The position numbers and the translations under genes were made by a program. DNA of 64,000 nucleotides from Alphaproteobacteria bacterium. Lineage in GTDB: Bacteria > Pseudomonadota > Alphaproteobacteria > Micavibrionales > Micavibrionaceae. The notes below the pieces were generated by a model. The model saw only the letters and a list, made by a program, of their open reading frames with translations, was not told the DNA's origin and did no database searches. Of this stretch, positions 53,896 to 63,000 are shown one piece after another (the stretch's first letter is position 1; every line of letters begins with the position of its first letter). The stretch is from contig NVTV01000004.1 of assembly GCA_002401695.1 (NCBI GenBank), forward strand, positions 97,260 through 161,259, read 5' to 3'.

Positions 53896-55129
53896 AAATA
53901 GCATCTTCAGATAATTTGCGTTTTTCCTGATTGTTTTGTGCAGATTTCGGATTTTCTTCTTGCCTATTTTTTAGTTTTTCTTCCAATTTTTGTTCAAGTT
54001 TTTTGGCCAGCTTCTCTGCCAACTCATCTGCGCTTGTTTGATGCTCGGATTCTTGAGATTCTTTGAGGGCTTCTTTTTCCTTTTTTTCTTCTATGGCTTG
54101 TTCTTCCTGAAAATCTTTGTCTACTGTGGTGTTTTTTAATTGCGCGGATGGGTCGTAGGCTGTTTTTTCTTTGATCTCTACTTCCACCTCTACTCTGCCT
54201 TCTAAAATATCAACCTCTTCACTAATTTTGCGGAGTTGTTTATCATCATGCATGGCCTTTGCATTGAGGCCTGTTTCTCTGGCAACCATGTAATAAATGG
54301 AATCAACATCAACGTCCTGATCAACACCTTTATGCATAACGTGATAGGCAAGCGCCGCATCTGCGGTGATGATTGATTTATCCGGTTGGTTTCTTTTGCG
54401 CATATGTTCTTCGGTTAATTGTACGATCAGCATAAGAAGATCATCGGGGATTGTAACGTTATGGTGTTTTTCCAAGCCCGGGCGCAATGCTTTCATGATT
54501 GCGTATGTTTCGGGGACATTTGGTGCTTTCAGGAACACTTTTTGAAAACGTCTATCCATGGCGGGGTCTTGTGCGACATACATGCGGAATTCATCCAGCG
54601 TTGTCGCGCCGATCATCAGTAAGTCACCAGCAGTTAGATATGGTTTGATTGTATCGGATAGACCGGCATATGAACTGCCGATACAATTTGGCATGATTTG
54701 ATGCATTTCATCGAGAAACAGGATGATACGTGGGTTCTCGGGGTTGTGATAGCGCTCGGCTACGCCCTTACATAAGGGTAAAAAACGATCTTGAAATTCT
54801 GCTCGTGATGTTGTTCCAGACGCCATACGGGCAAGGTCGACTTCTAAAACGCGGGCATTAAGCAAATAGTCAGGCACGTTTTCTGCAACGATGGTTTGAG
54901 CCAGACCAACAACTGCAGCTGTTTTACCAACACCAGCAGGGGCAAGGAAGCAGACGTTTTTCCGTCCTTTTTGCAGAAGAATCAAAATACAGTCACTTAT
55001 TTCTTTATCACGCCCTGTGATTGGGCCATAGCGGCCTTCACGTTCCAGCTGTGTGAAATCAGTACAATAGTTTTTGATCAGCTCTTCCAGCTTTTCATCT
55101 GATACGGAATAATCCCACTGTTCGGTCAT
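53870..55129 (-). CDS. Stand-alone ClpA/B-type AAA+ ATPase with one nucleotide-binding domain
   Basis: 419 aa from Met 55129. Residues 30-265 match the first ATPase domain of ClpB/ClpA: REGRYGPITGRDKEISDCIL, Walker A LAPAGVGKTAAVVGLAQTI, Walker B RIILFLDEMHQIMPN, sensor and IGATTLDEFRMYVAQDPAMD followed by RRFQKVFLKAP with the Arg finger, and the HHNVTIPDDLLMLIVQLTEE lid. There is no Clp_N domain, no second ATPase and no coiled-coil propeller. Residues 330-419 are a Lys/Glu-rich charged tail. A protein remodelling role is likely, with unknown partner. Confidence 0.85.
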   Translation of the reverse strand: MTEQWDYSVSDEKLEELIKNYCTDFTQLEREGRYGPITGRDKEISDCILILLQKGRKNVCFLAPAGVGKTAAVVGLAQTIVAENVPDYLLNARVLEVDLARMASGTTSRAEFQDRFLPLCKGVAERYHNPENPRIILFLDEMHQIMPNCIGSSYAGLSDTIKPYLTAGDLLMIGATTLDEFRMYVAQDPAMDRRFQKVFLKAPNVPETYAIMKALRPGLEKHHNVTIPDDLLMLIVQLTEEHMRKRNQPDKSIITADAALAYHVMHKGVDQDVDVDSIYYMVARETGLNAKAMHDDKQLRKISEEVDILEGRVEVEVEIKEKTAYDPSAQLKNTTVDKDFQEEQAIEEKKEKEALKESQESEHQTSADELAEKLAKKLEQKLEEKLKNRQEENPKSAQNNQEKRKLSEDAISISERQES

Positions 55130-55240
55130 GCATATTCTTTCATTCATCGTTTGGATGATAGTAACGCAGAAACGCGTTGTATTCCACCATAGCGGTAGAA
55201 TATTAAGCAGACTTTAACAGGGGGTATTTATTTCCGGTTT

Positions 55241-56140
55241 CTATTGAGAAAAATATTGGCTAGAATATCCTTGCGCGTAGAGCGCGGCGGTTAGATCACC
55301 ATATAAGATGCAATTTCCGATATCGCTTTTGACGGCCTCTTTAGGGTGATAACCAATGCCAAGTCCGGCCATTTTCAGCATCGGCAGGTCGTTTGCGCCA
55401 TCGCCGATGGTTAGGCAATCTTCTTTAGTGAGACTTAAATCTTTGAGATAATGCTCCAGAAAATCAACTTTGGAATGTTTGTCCAAAATAGGGTCGATGA
55501 CTTGACCTGTTAGGGCATCATCTTTGATTTCCAGCCTATTGCCGTGGTTGAAGCTGAAACCACAGCGATCTGCAATGTTTTGTGTGAAAAATGTAAAACC
55601 GCCGGAAACAAGAACGCAGGCTGTGCCTGATTTGCGCATGGTCTGTACGAAAACCTCTGCACCAGGGTTGAGTGTTGTTTCATCTAAAGTTGCGCGTAAA
55701 GCCGTTGTTTTTAAGCCTTTCAGCAAGCCAACACGTTCACGTAAGGCGGCATGAAAATCCAGATCACCCTCCATGGCACGCTGCGTTATTTCTGCGATTT
55801 TATCTTTAATTCCTGCGTAGGCGGCCAGCTCATCCAGTGTTTCGGAGGAGGCGATTGTACTGTCCATGTCGGCGAGGAGTAATTTTTTCTGGCGATTTTC
55901 GTTTTTTGTGACAAAGAAATCAATGCGATCTTTTTCTAACGTTTCGCGCAAGTGGGCAACCAGTGATGATTGCGCATCGTCCGATATGGCGATTTCCGCC
56001 GCGATCTCTTTATCCAGCCAAACAAGTTTGCTGGTGAATTTTAAATTATAGGCGTCAATAATGTGGCTGATTTCTTTGAAATGCTTTTCTGTTACGGGCG
56101 TTGTTTTTGTCGATGCAACCAATGTCAGGATGTAACTCAT
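55241..56140 (-). CDS. serB: Phosphoserine phosphatase
   Basis: 299 aa. It releases serine from phosphoserine, the last step of the pathway. An N-terminal ACT-like part (about 80 residues) precedes the HAD phosphatase domain: DMDSTIASSETLDELAAYAG carries the DxDxT nucleophile, CVLVSGGFTFFTQNIADRCG is motif II, and LTIGDGANDLPMLKMAGLGI with Gly-Asp is motif IV. It diverges from serC, with a 145-base region between them. Confidence 0.96.
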   Translation of the reverse strand: MSYILTLVASTKTTPVTEKHFKEISHIIDAYNLKFTSKLVWLDKEIAAEIAISDDAQSSLVAHLRETLEKDRIDFFVTKNENRQKKLLLADMDSTIASSETLDELAAYAGIKDKIAEITQRAMEGDLDFHAALRERVGLLKGLKTTALRATLDETTLNPGAEVFVQTMRKSGTACVLVSGGFTFFTQNIADRCGFSFNHGNRLEIKDDALTGQVIDPILDKHSKVDFLEHYLKDLSLTKEDCLTIGDGANDLPMLKMAGLGIGYHPKEAVKSDIGNCILYGDLTAALYAQGYSSQYFSQ

Positions 56141-56285
56141 ATTAAAAATTTCTACCTTTTAAGTTTTATGACGATAATTTAAAGAAAAACACTTGTCAGC
56201 GTCGTATAAATTCCGTAACGCTTGGGTGTCGCTCTTTAATTAAAGCACTTACATATTAATTATATATCAATAACGGTGAAATAAA

Positions 56286-57458
56286 ATGGAAAAGCCAGCA
56301 ATAAAACCTAAAAACCCTAATTTTTCTTCAGGCCCGTGTTCAAAACACCCTAGGTGGAGTATCGAGAATTTATCAGAGGCAATGCTTGGTCGTTCCCATC
56401 GCGCCGCGCCGTTAAAGGCGAGATTGAAAGAAGTGATAGAGCTTCAACGTACTTTACTGGGCATTCCTGAGGATTATAAGGTCGGTATTGTACCTGCGTC
56501 CGATACGGGTGCGTTTGAAATGGCGATGTGGTCTATGTTGGGGCAACGCGGTGTCGATGTCTTCGCATGGGAAGCATTCTCCGGCGATTGGTTAAAAGAT
56601 ATTACCGAGCAGTTGAAGCTAGATGACGTGAATAAGTATCAGGCGGGCTATGGTGATTTGCCTGATATGTCACAGGCAGATCCTGCGCGTGATACGGTTT
56701 TTGTCTGGAACGGTACGACCAGTGGTGTGCGTGTTCCTAATGGTGACTGGATTTCTGACAGTCGCGAAGGTTTAACATTTTGTGACGCGACATCGGCTGT
56801 TTTTGCTTATGATATGCCATGGGATAAGCTGGACGTGACGACATGGTCATGGCAGAAGGTTCTTGGCGGGGAAGCGGCACATGGCATGATTGCCTTGTCA
56901 CCGCGCGCGGTTGCACGGTTGGAGAGTTATGTGCCTGATCGTCCATTGCCGAAAATATTCCGTATGACCAAAGGGTCGGGCGATAATATTAAGCTGAATG
57001 CCGGTATTTTTGAAGGGGCGACGATTAATACACCGTCTATGTTGGTGATTGAAGATGCGCTTGATGCGTTGCTTTGGGTTGAGCATATTGGCGGCGTTGA
57101 AGCAAGTATCAGACGTTCGGAGCTGAATTATGCGACGTTAAAGGATTGGATCGATCAAACGGATTGGGTTGATTTTCTTGCCGTGGATGAGGCCACGCGT
57201 TCAACCACCTCTGTGTGTTTGAATATTGTTGATGGTTGGTTTGCCGCCTTGCCTGCGGAAGAGAAAACACCTTTCATAAAAGCGATGACTAAATTGCTGG
57301 ATGAAGAGGGTGCGGCCTATGATATCGCAGGATATCGCGATGCGCCTGCGGGCTTGCGGATATGGTGTGGTGCAACGGTGTCTATGACCGATGTAAAAGA
57401 ATTGTGCCCATGGCTGGATTGGGCCTATGCAACGGCGAAGGAAGCCGCGCAGGGGTGA
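56286..57458 (+). CDS. serC: Phosphoserine aminotransferase (alphaproteobacterial type)
   Basis: 390 aa, PLP enzyme. It converts 3-phosphohydroxypyruvate to phosphoserine. [40 protein letters not shown] and [20 protein letters not shown] (the PLP Lys in SWQKV) are the hallmarks of the alphaproteobacterial subgroup, unlike the E. coli type. The stop lies one base before that of the Pcp-like gene on the other strand. Confidence 0.97.
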   Translation: MEKPAIKPKNPNFSSGPCSKHPRWSIENLSEAMLGRSHRAAPLKARLKEVIELQRTLLGIPEDYKVGIVPASDTGAFEMAMWSMLGQRGVDVFAWEAFSGDWLKDITEQLKLDDVNKYQAGYGDLPDMSQADPARDTVFVWNGTTSGVRVPNGDWISDSREGLTFCDATSAVFAYDMPWDKLDVTTWSWQKVLGGEAAHGMIALSPRAVARLESYVPDRPLPKIFRMTKGSGDNIKLNAGIFEGATINTPSMLVIEDALDALLWVEHIGGVEASIRRSELNYATLKDWIDQTDWVDFLAVDEATRSTTSVCLNIVDGWFAALPAEEKTPFIKAMTKLLDEEGAAYDIAGYRDAPAGLRIWCGATVSMTDVKELCPWLDWAYATAKEAAQG

Positions 57459-58010
57459 TTATGTGTTTAAATCAGGGGCGTCTTGCACAGGGTGTTGCAT
57501 TTTTTGTAAAATATCTGCGACTTGTTGTGCATGTTCGTCATGATTGCCTAAAACTGGAATATGGGTGAAGGCAACGGGTATATTCCCGTTTTCTTTTGCC
57601 CAATTCATTCCTTGAAGATATATCTGATTGCAATAATAGCTGCCAATAGAGCTGCTTTTGTGCTGTTCATCAATATTCGATACAAAATCAGATGTAATGG
57701 TTTTTGCAAAGAGTTGTTTTAGCGGCAATGTGCTGATGGATATGTCGTAAGCAAAAGGCTCTAGCTTTATGTTTTGTGGTGGAAGTAAAAGATGTTCTCC
57801 CATTGATAAGATGCCCGTAGGTTTTTCTCTGTCCAGAAAAGCCAAAAATTGGGGAATGGCTTCTTCAGATGTCGGTAGGGTTTGATATAGGAATTCTTCA
57901 CCATGTGTTTGTTGGATTTGATTGATAAGCTGCTGGCTTGTATTTTCGCTGCGAAACCACGCGCCAATTAAGCCGAATGGTTCAAATGCTGTTATTAAAA
58001 TTTTACTCAT
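57459..58010 (-). CDS. Pyroglutamyl-peptidase I-like protein (peptidase C15)
   Basis: 183 aa. KILITAFEPFGLIGAWFRSE matches the C15 start (KILVTGFEPFGG, with small changes). Candidate triad: Glu in NIKLEPFAYDI, Cys in SSIGSYYCNQIYLQGM (family: AGTFVCN), and His in VAFTHIPVLG (family: FIHVPY). The family cleaves N-terminal pyroglutamate. The protein is somewhat short (family 200-215 aa) and diverged in the first loop (GGE replaced by GLI). It sits between serC and serA on the opposite strand. Confidence 0.75.
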   Translation of the reverse strand: MSKILITAFEPFGLIGAWFRSENTSQQLINQIQQTHGEEFLYQTLPTSEEAIPQFLAFLDREKPTGILSMGEHLLLPPQNIKLEPFAYDISISTLPLKQLFAKTITSDFVSNIDEQHKSSSIGSYYCNQIYLQGMNWAKENGNIPVAFTHIPVLGNHDEHAQQVADILQKMQHPVQDAPDLNT

Positions 58011-58166
58011 CTTCTAATTATTCTTTGTTTGAGGTGTGGGGATTGTATATGAGCTGCCTTGTTATGTTAATGAAAATTATATAAATAATTATCTTTACAT
58101 CTGCTTTGAACGTGCGTACTTCTGAAAGCCTGTTTACCTAAACAAGACAAAATTAGGAGTATGAAA

Positions 58167-59744
58167 ATGCCAAAAGTCTTAATCAGCGACAAGCTGGACC
58201 CTTTGGCCGTGGAAATATTTGAGAAAAACGGCGTAGACGTTGATTTCAAACCCGGCCTATCTGTTGAAGAACAACTCGCAATTATTGATCAATATGATGG
58301 CCTTGCCATTCGTTCATCGACGGTTGTTACCCCTGAAATGATTGCTAAAGCAACGAATTTGAAAGTTGTTGGTCGCGCCGGAATTGGTGTTGATAACGTT
58401 GATATCCCTAGCTGTACGTCTGCGGGTATCGTGGTTATGAACACACCGTTCGGTAACTCCATCACTACGGCGGAGCATGCGATTTCTATGATGATGGCTT
58501 TGGCACGTGACATTCCGCAAGCCAATGCGAGTACACATGCCGGTAAGTGGGAAAAGAAACGCTTTATGGGCACAGAGCTTTATAATAAGACGTGCGGTGT
58601 TATCGGGTGCGGTAATATTGGCGGCATTGCGGCGGATCGCGCATTAGGTTTGCGTATGAAAGTCGTGGCATATGACCCCTTCCTAACCGAAGAGCGTGCA
58701 GCCGAGATCGGCGTTGAAAAAGTTGAGCTGGACGAGCTGTTTGCTCGCGCAGACTTCATTACTATTCACGTGCCGAAGAATGAACACACAACAGGTCTTA
58801 TCAATAAAGATACGATTGCGAAAATGAAAGATGGTGTGCGCATCATCAATTGTGCGCGCGGCGGTATTGTTATTGAAGCTGATCTGAAGGTTGCGCTTGA
58901 TTCCGGTAAGGTTGCCGGTGCGGCTTTGGATGTGTTTGAAGTTGAACCTGCCAAGGAAAATGTGTTGTTCGGTCATGATAAAGTGATTTGTACGCCGCAT
59001 TTGGGGGCTTCTACGACAGAGGCGCAAGTGAATGTTGCGATACAAGTGGCTGAGCAAATGTCGGATTACTTGGTTCGCGGTGGTGTTACGAACGCGCTGA
59101 ATATGCCGTCCGTTTCTGCAGAAGATGCGCCGAAGTTAAAGCCTTATTTGAAATTGGCAGAGCAGCTTGGCGCGTTTGCAGGTCAAATTACCGAGCATGC
59201 CATCGAAGCTATTGAAATTGAGTATTGCGGTACGATTACGGAGCTGAATACAGATCCGATTACCTCAACGTTGATTGCTAATTTGCTGAAAACACAATTG
59301 GATAGTGTGAATATGGTGAATGCTCTGCAAATTGCAGAGAGCCGCGGTATTAAAATCAAGCAAAGCTATGATAATAATGGTCAAGAGTGGCGTTCGCTTA
59401 TTAATATCATGGTGACAACATCAGAGCGTACCCGCAATGTTACCGGAACTTTGTTTACAGGCAAAGAGCCGCGCATTGTTGATATTGAAGGCGTGCCGAT
59501 TGAGGTGACGCTGACAGAAAACATGCTGTTTATTCGTAATGAGGATAAGCCCGGCCTGATTGGTGGTCTTGGCACTATTCTTGCGGATGCGGGGCAAAAT
59601 ATTGCTGGTTTCCACCTCGGGCGTCAGGAATGTGGCAAGAATGCCATTTGTCTTGTGGCGCTGGATGGGCCGTTGTCAGATGCGCTGTTTGATGATGTGT
59701 CAAACTTGCCGCAGATACAAAATGTGAAGCGTTTAAACTTTTAA
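58167..59744 (+). CDS. serA: D-3-phosphoglycerate dehydrogenase (long form with ACT)
   Basis: 525 aa from ATG 58167, chosen because AGGAG lies seven bases upstream; the ATG at 58161 is too close. It opens the serine pathway by oxidising 3-phosphoglycerate with NAD+. LKVVGRAGIGVDNVDIPSCT, CGVIGCGNIGGIAADRALGL (NAD loop), NCARGGIVIEADLKVALDSG and TPHLGASTTEAQVNVAIQVA (His, catalytic) are intact. The ASB domain and the ACT domain (MLFIRNEDKPGLIGGLGTIL) follow, so serine feedback is expected. An intrinsic terminator follows at 59773. Confidence 0.98.
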   Translation: MPKVLISDKLDPLAVEIFEKNGVDVDFKPGLSVEEQLAIIDQYDGLAIRSSTVVTPEMIAKATNLKVVGRAGIGVDNVDIPSCTSAGIVVMNTPFGNSITTAEHAISMMMALARDIPQANASTHAGKWEKKRFMGTELYNKTCGVIGCGNIGGIAADRALGLRMKVVAYDPFLTEERAAEIGVEKVELDELFARADFITIHVPKNEHTTGLINKDTIAKMKDGVRIINCARGGIVIEADLKVALDSGKVAGAALDVFEVEPAKENVLFGHDKVICTPHLGASTTEAQVNVAIQVAEQMSDYLVRGGVTNALNMPSVSAEDAPKLKPYLKLAEQLGAFAGQITEHAIEAIEIEYCGTITELNTDPITSTLIANLLKTQLDSVNMVNALQIAESRGIKIKQSYDNNGQEWRSLINIMVTTSERTRNVTGTLFTGKEPRIVDIEGVPIEVTLTENMLFIRNEDKPGLIGGLGTILADAGQNIAGFHLGRQECGKNAICLVALDGPLSDALFDDVSNLPQIQNVKRLNF

Positions 59745-59772
59745 GCTTAAACCTCTTGTTTTTAAGAATGAT

Positions 59773-59809
59773 AGAGCCTGCATTCGCGTGTGGGCTCTTC
59801 TTTTTATGT
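59773..59809 (+). terminator. Intrinsic terminator after serA
   Basis: AGAGCCTGCA (59773-59782) pairs with TGTGGGCTCT (59789-59798) with two G-U pairs, followed by TCTTTTTAT. Confidence 0.8.
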
Positions 59810-59935
59810 GTGATGTATTTTCCTGTTTAAATGTTTGTTTCTCTATGGAAGAGATTTTATATTTGTTTATCTGCCCAGGTGGGGGGGCGTTTTGCTGTTA
59901 TGCTCAGCTCCCGCTCCGTCTTTGTCATAATTTCT

Positions 59936-59965
59936 TTGACAATTTGGTTGTAATTCTGTTATGTA
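59936..59965 (+). promoter_or_regulatory. Probable promoter of the giant repeat protein
   Basis: TTGACA (59936-59941) and TTATGT (59959-59964) spaced by 17 bases, with a TG just before the -10. About 100 bases lie between it and the start codon. Confidence 0.5.
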
Positions 59966-60063
59966 CACTCATAATTTATTAATAAATGGTTAACGATAAA
60001 ATTCGAATCGATGAATAATGATTTCGGATTAACGGGTTTAATTGAGTTAGGGAGTATTGCTAC

Positions 60064-63000
60064 ATGGAAAATTCAGATAAGAATACCAATGAAAATGTAA
60101 CTGATAGTGTGGCCTTGCAGCCATGTGATGTTTCGGTTGATAGTCTGGGCAAAGAAGTGTCGATCGTGGATTTACGTGATGAGTTAGGCCTTATTGATGT
60201 ACCTTCCGAGGTGATGGTAGAGCAAGCCTTTGCTGAAGAGCAAAATAAAAATAATGATGAAAGTTATATGCAAGTTGACGTAGATGTCGATGCAAGTGAA
60301 GCCGATGCATCTATTCCTTCGCAAGAAGATTTGATATCCCTTGCCGAGCAGGCGCAAGAGCTTGCAAAAATTGAACCTGTGGCCGGTGAAGAAGTTGAAG
60401 ATACAGATGATATAATCGCAAGTACTGCGAAACAAGTAGCCGAGATTGAGCCGGAAGCCGGTACTCAGGCAGCGCCAACGTCAAGTGGTAATGCATCGGG
60501 CGGTGGATATGGTTTTCAAAGCAGCTTTGATGCGCAGGGTGTCATCAATTTGAAAGATGTAGGGCCTATTGATCCGACAAAATTGCAATATGGTATTGAT
60601 AATCGTAATGACGAGTTGTTTGCTTTTGAAGAAGAGCTGCCGCCTTTAAATCCTGTATTGGAATTTGGTGATTATCGCGTTTATGAAGATGGTAATGTTC
60701 GTGTTTCTGCTTTTGCTGCACCCGAAACCGAGGACGGAGATATTACCTTTACAATATCTGGTATTCCTACGGGTTGGAGTGTCACAGACGCGGCTTTTGA
60801 TTTTGCTAATGCTCCTGTAGGAACGGGCGTGTTTGATTCAGCGGCGGGTACGTGGACGATTACTTTGACGAATGGCGCGGTTTTTGATGGCGGGCCTATA
60901 TTCTCGCCGCCGGCTGACAGCGATGTTGACGCGCTTAACCTTGTTTTCACGGTAAGTGAAGTTAATCCTGCAGGGCAGAGCGGCACAATAAGCGGCACAT
61001 CCTTTATTATTGTTGACGCCGTTGCGGATGATCCTGATGTTGATGCACAAGATGATATGGGTCTTGAGGGCGCGACCCTTGATATTGATATTGCTGCCTT
61101 AACGGGTGAAGAAGTAAATAATGGCGCAGGCTTAGATGATAGTTCTGAAAGTATTACGGGATATCAAATTTCAGGTGTTCCTGCGGGCTTTACGCTTTCT
61201 GCGGGCAGCGAGACGTTTGTTGGTTCGGGTGTTTACACTCTAACCTCTGCGGAAATCGTTGGTTTGACGATTACACCAAATGACCCGACCTATTTTGGTT
61301 CTATCGGTTTGGTTGTGACAGTCTTTACAACAGAAAATACGCCAACTGATACGGATTTTGATTTCAAAAATAATAATGCTCAAGATTCTGATAGATTTTC
61401 ACTAACGTGGAAGCCTGTGGCTAATCCACCAAGTGTTAAGGTCAATCAAGGTATTGATGATGCGCTTGTCAAAGAAGATAGCAGCGTTGATGTTCCGATC
61501 GTTGCAACACTTGATCCTGCGGGTTCAGGTAGTGAAATTCTAACGGTTACTGTAACGGGAATTGATTCCTCATGGGGCTTTACGGCGCCTGTTGGTACAT
61601 ATGACAGTAGTGCGGGGACATGGACGATTACTCTGCCTGCTGGTCAAAACTTAAGCACAGTATTCACATTCACGCCACCTGCGGATAGCGACCTTGATAT
61701 GACAGGTTTGCAAGCCACAGCCAGCGCGTATGAGCCGGCAACAAATACGACGGCAAACGCTGTGCCGGATGATTTTCAAATTATCACAGACGCCGTTGCA
61801 GATGATCCTGATATTGATGCTGCGAATGATAGCGGCCTTGAAGGGGTTGTTCTTGATATTGATATTTCTGCCCTAACAGGCGAAGAAGTTAATAATGGCG
61901 CAGGCATGGATGATAGTTCTGAGAGTATTACAGGGTATCAAATCTCAGGTGTTCCCGCTGGCTTTACGCTTTCTGCGGGTACGGAAACGGCGCCGGGTTC
62001 AGGTGTTTATACGCTAACACCTGCGGAAATCGTTGGTTTGACGATTACACCGCCTAATTCCAATTACTTTGGTACGCTTAACTTAACGGCGACAGTGTTT
62101 ACAACGGAAAATCCTGTATCTGATGGTGAATTTGACCTGACAGATAATAATGCGCAAGATTCTGATGGGTTTTCTCTAACGTGGAAGCCTGTGATTAACC
62201 CGCCATGTATTAAGGTGAATAATGGCGTTGATGATGCACTCGTTAAGGAAGATAATTCAATTGATGTTCCAATTACGGCGCAACTTGGTGCAGACCCTGC
62301 GGCGGGTGAATATCTAACCGTTACTGTGACGGGTATTGACCCATCTTGGGGTACATTTACTTCAACAATCGGTACGTATGACAGTGGAACCGGTACATGG
62401 ACAATTACATTGGGTGCGGGCGAGAGCCTGGATACAGTGTTTAATTTTGCGCCGAACGCTGATAGTGATATTGATTTGACGGGGCTTGTCGCAACGGTTG
62501 TTGCAACTGACCCTGCGGCGAGTTTGACTGCAAGTGCGAATGATGGTTTTAACGTTATTGTTGATGCGGTTGCTGATACGCCTGATCTTGATACGAGCAA
62601 AGCTTCGGGTGAAGAGGGTACGGTTATTGCTCTGAATATTACAACATCAGTGAATGATACCGATGGTTCAGAAGTTATTGAAGTTATCAAAATCGGTAAT
62701 TTACCTGCGGGTACATCCTTGACGGCGGGTACTTATAATGCTGTTGATGATGTTTGGGAACTTAGTCCTGCTGACTTGGTTGGTTTGGGTCTTAATGTTC
62801 CAGATGGTGTGACTGGTAACTTTGAATTGACGGTTGAGTCTGTTGCTTATGAGCAAAATACAAATGGTCTGGAAGTTGATCTAACGGATAATCGTGCCAG
62901 TGCATTTGATGTGATTAAAGTTTGTGTTGAAGAAGATCATGTCCCTGTTATTACGGGTGACGAGGTTACCGTTGATGAGACGAACCTTTCCCCAACAACG

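Noticed and set aside
62064..62690. 208-aa minus-strand frame inside the adhesin
   Set aside because: Ser/Val-rich shadow of the repeat-coding strand, with no independent support.
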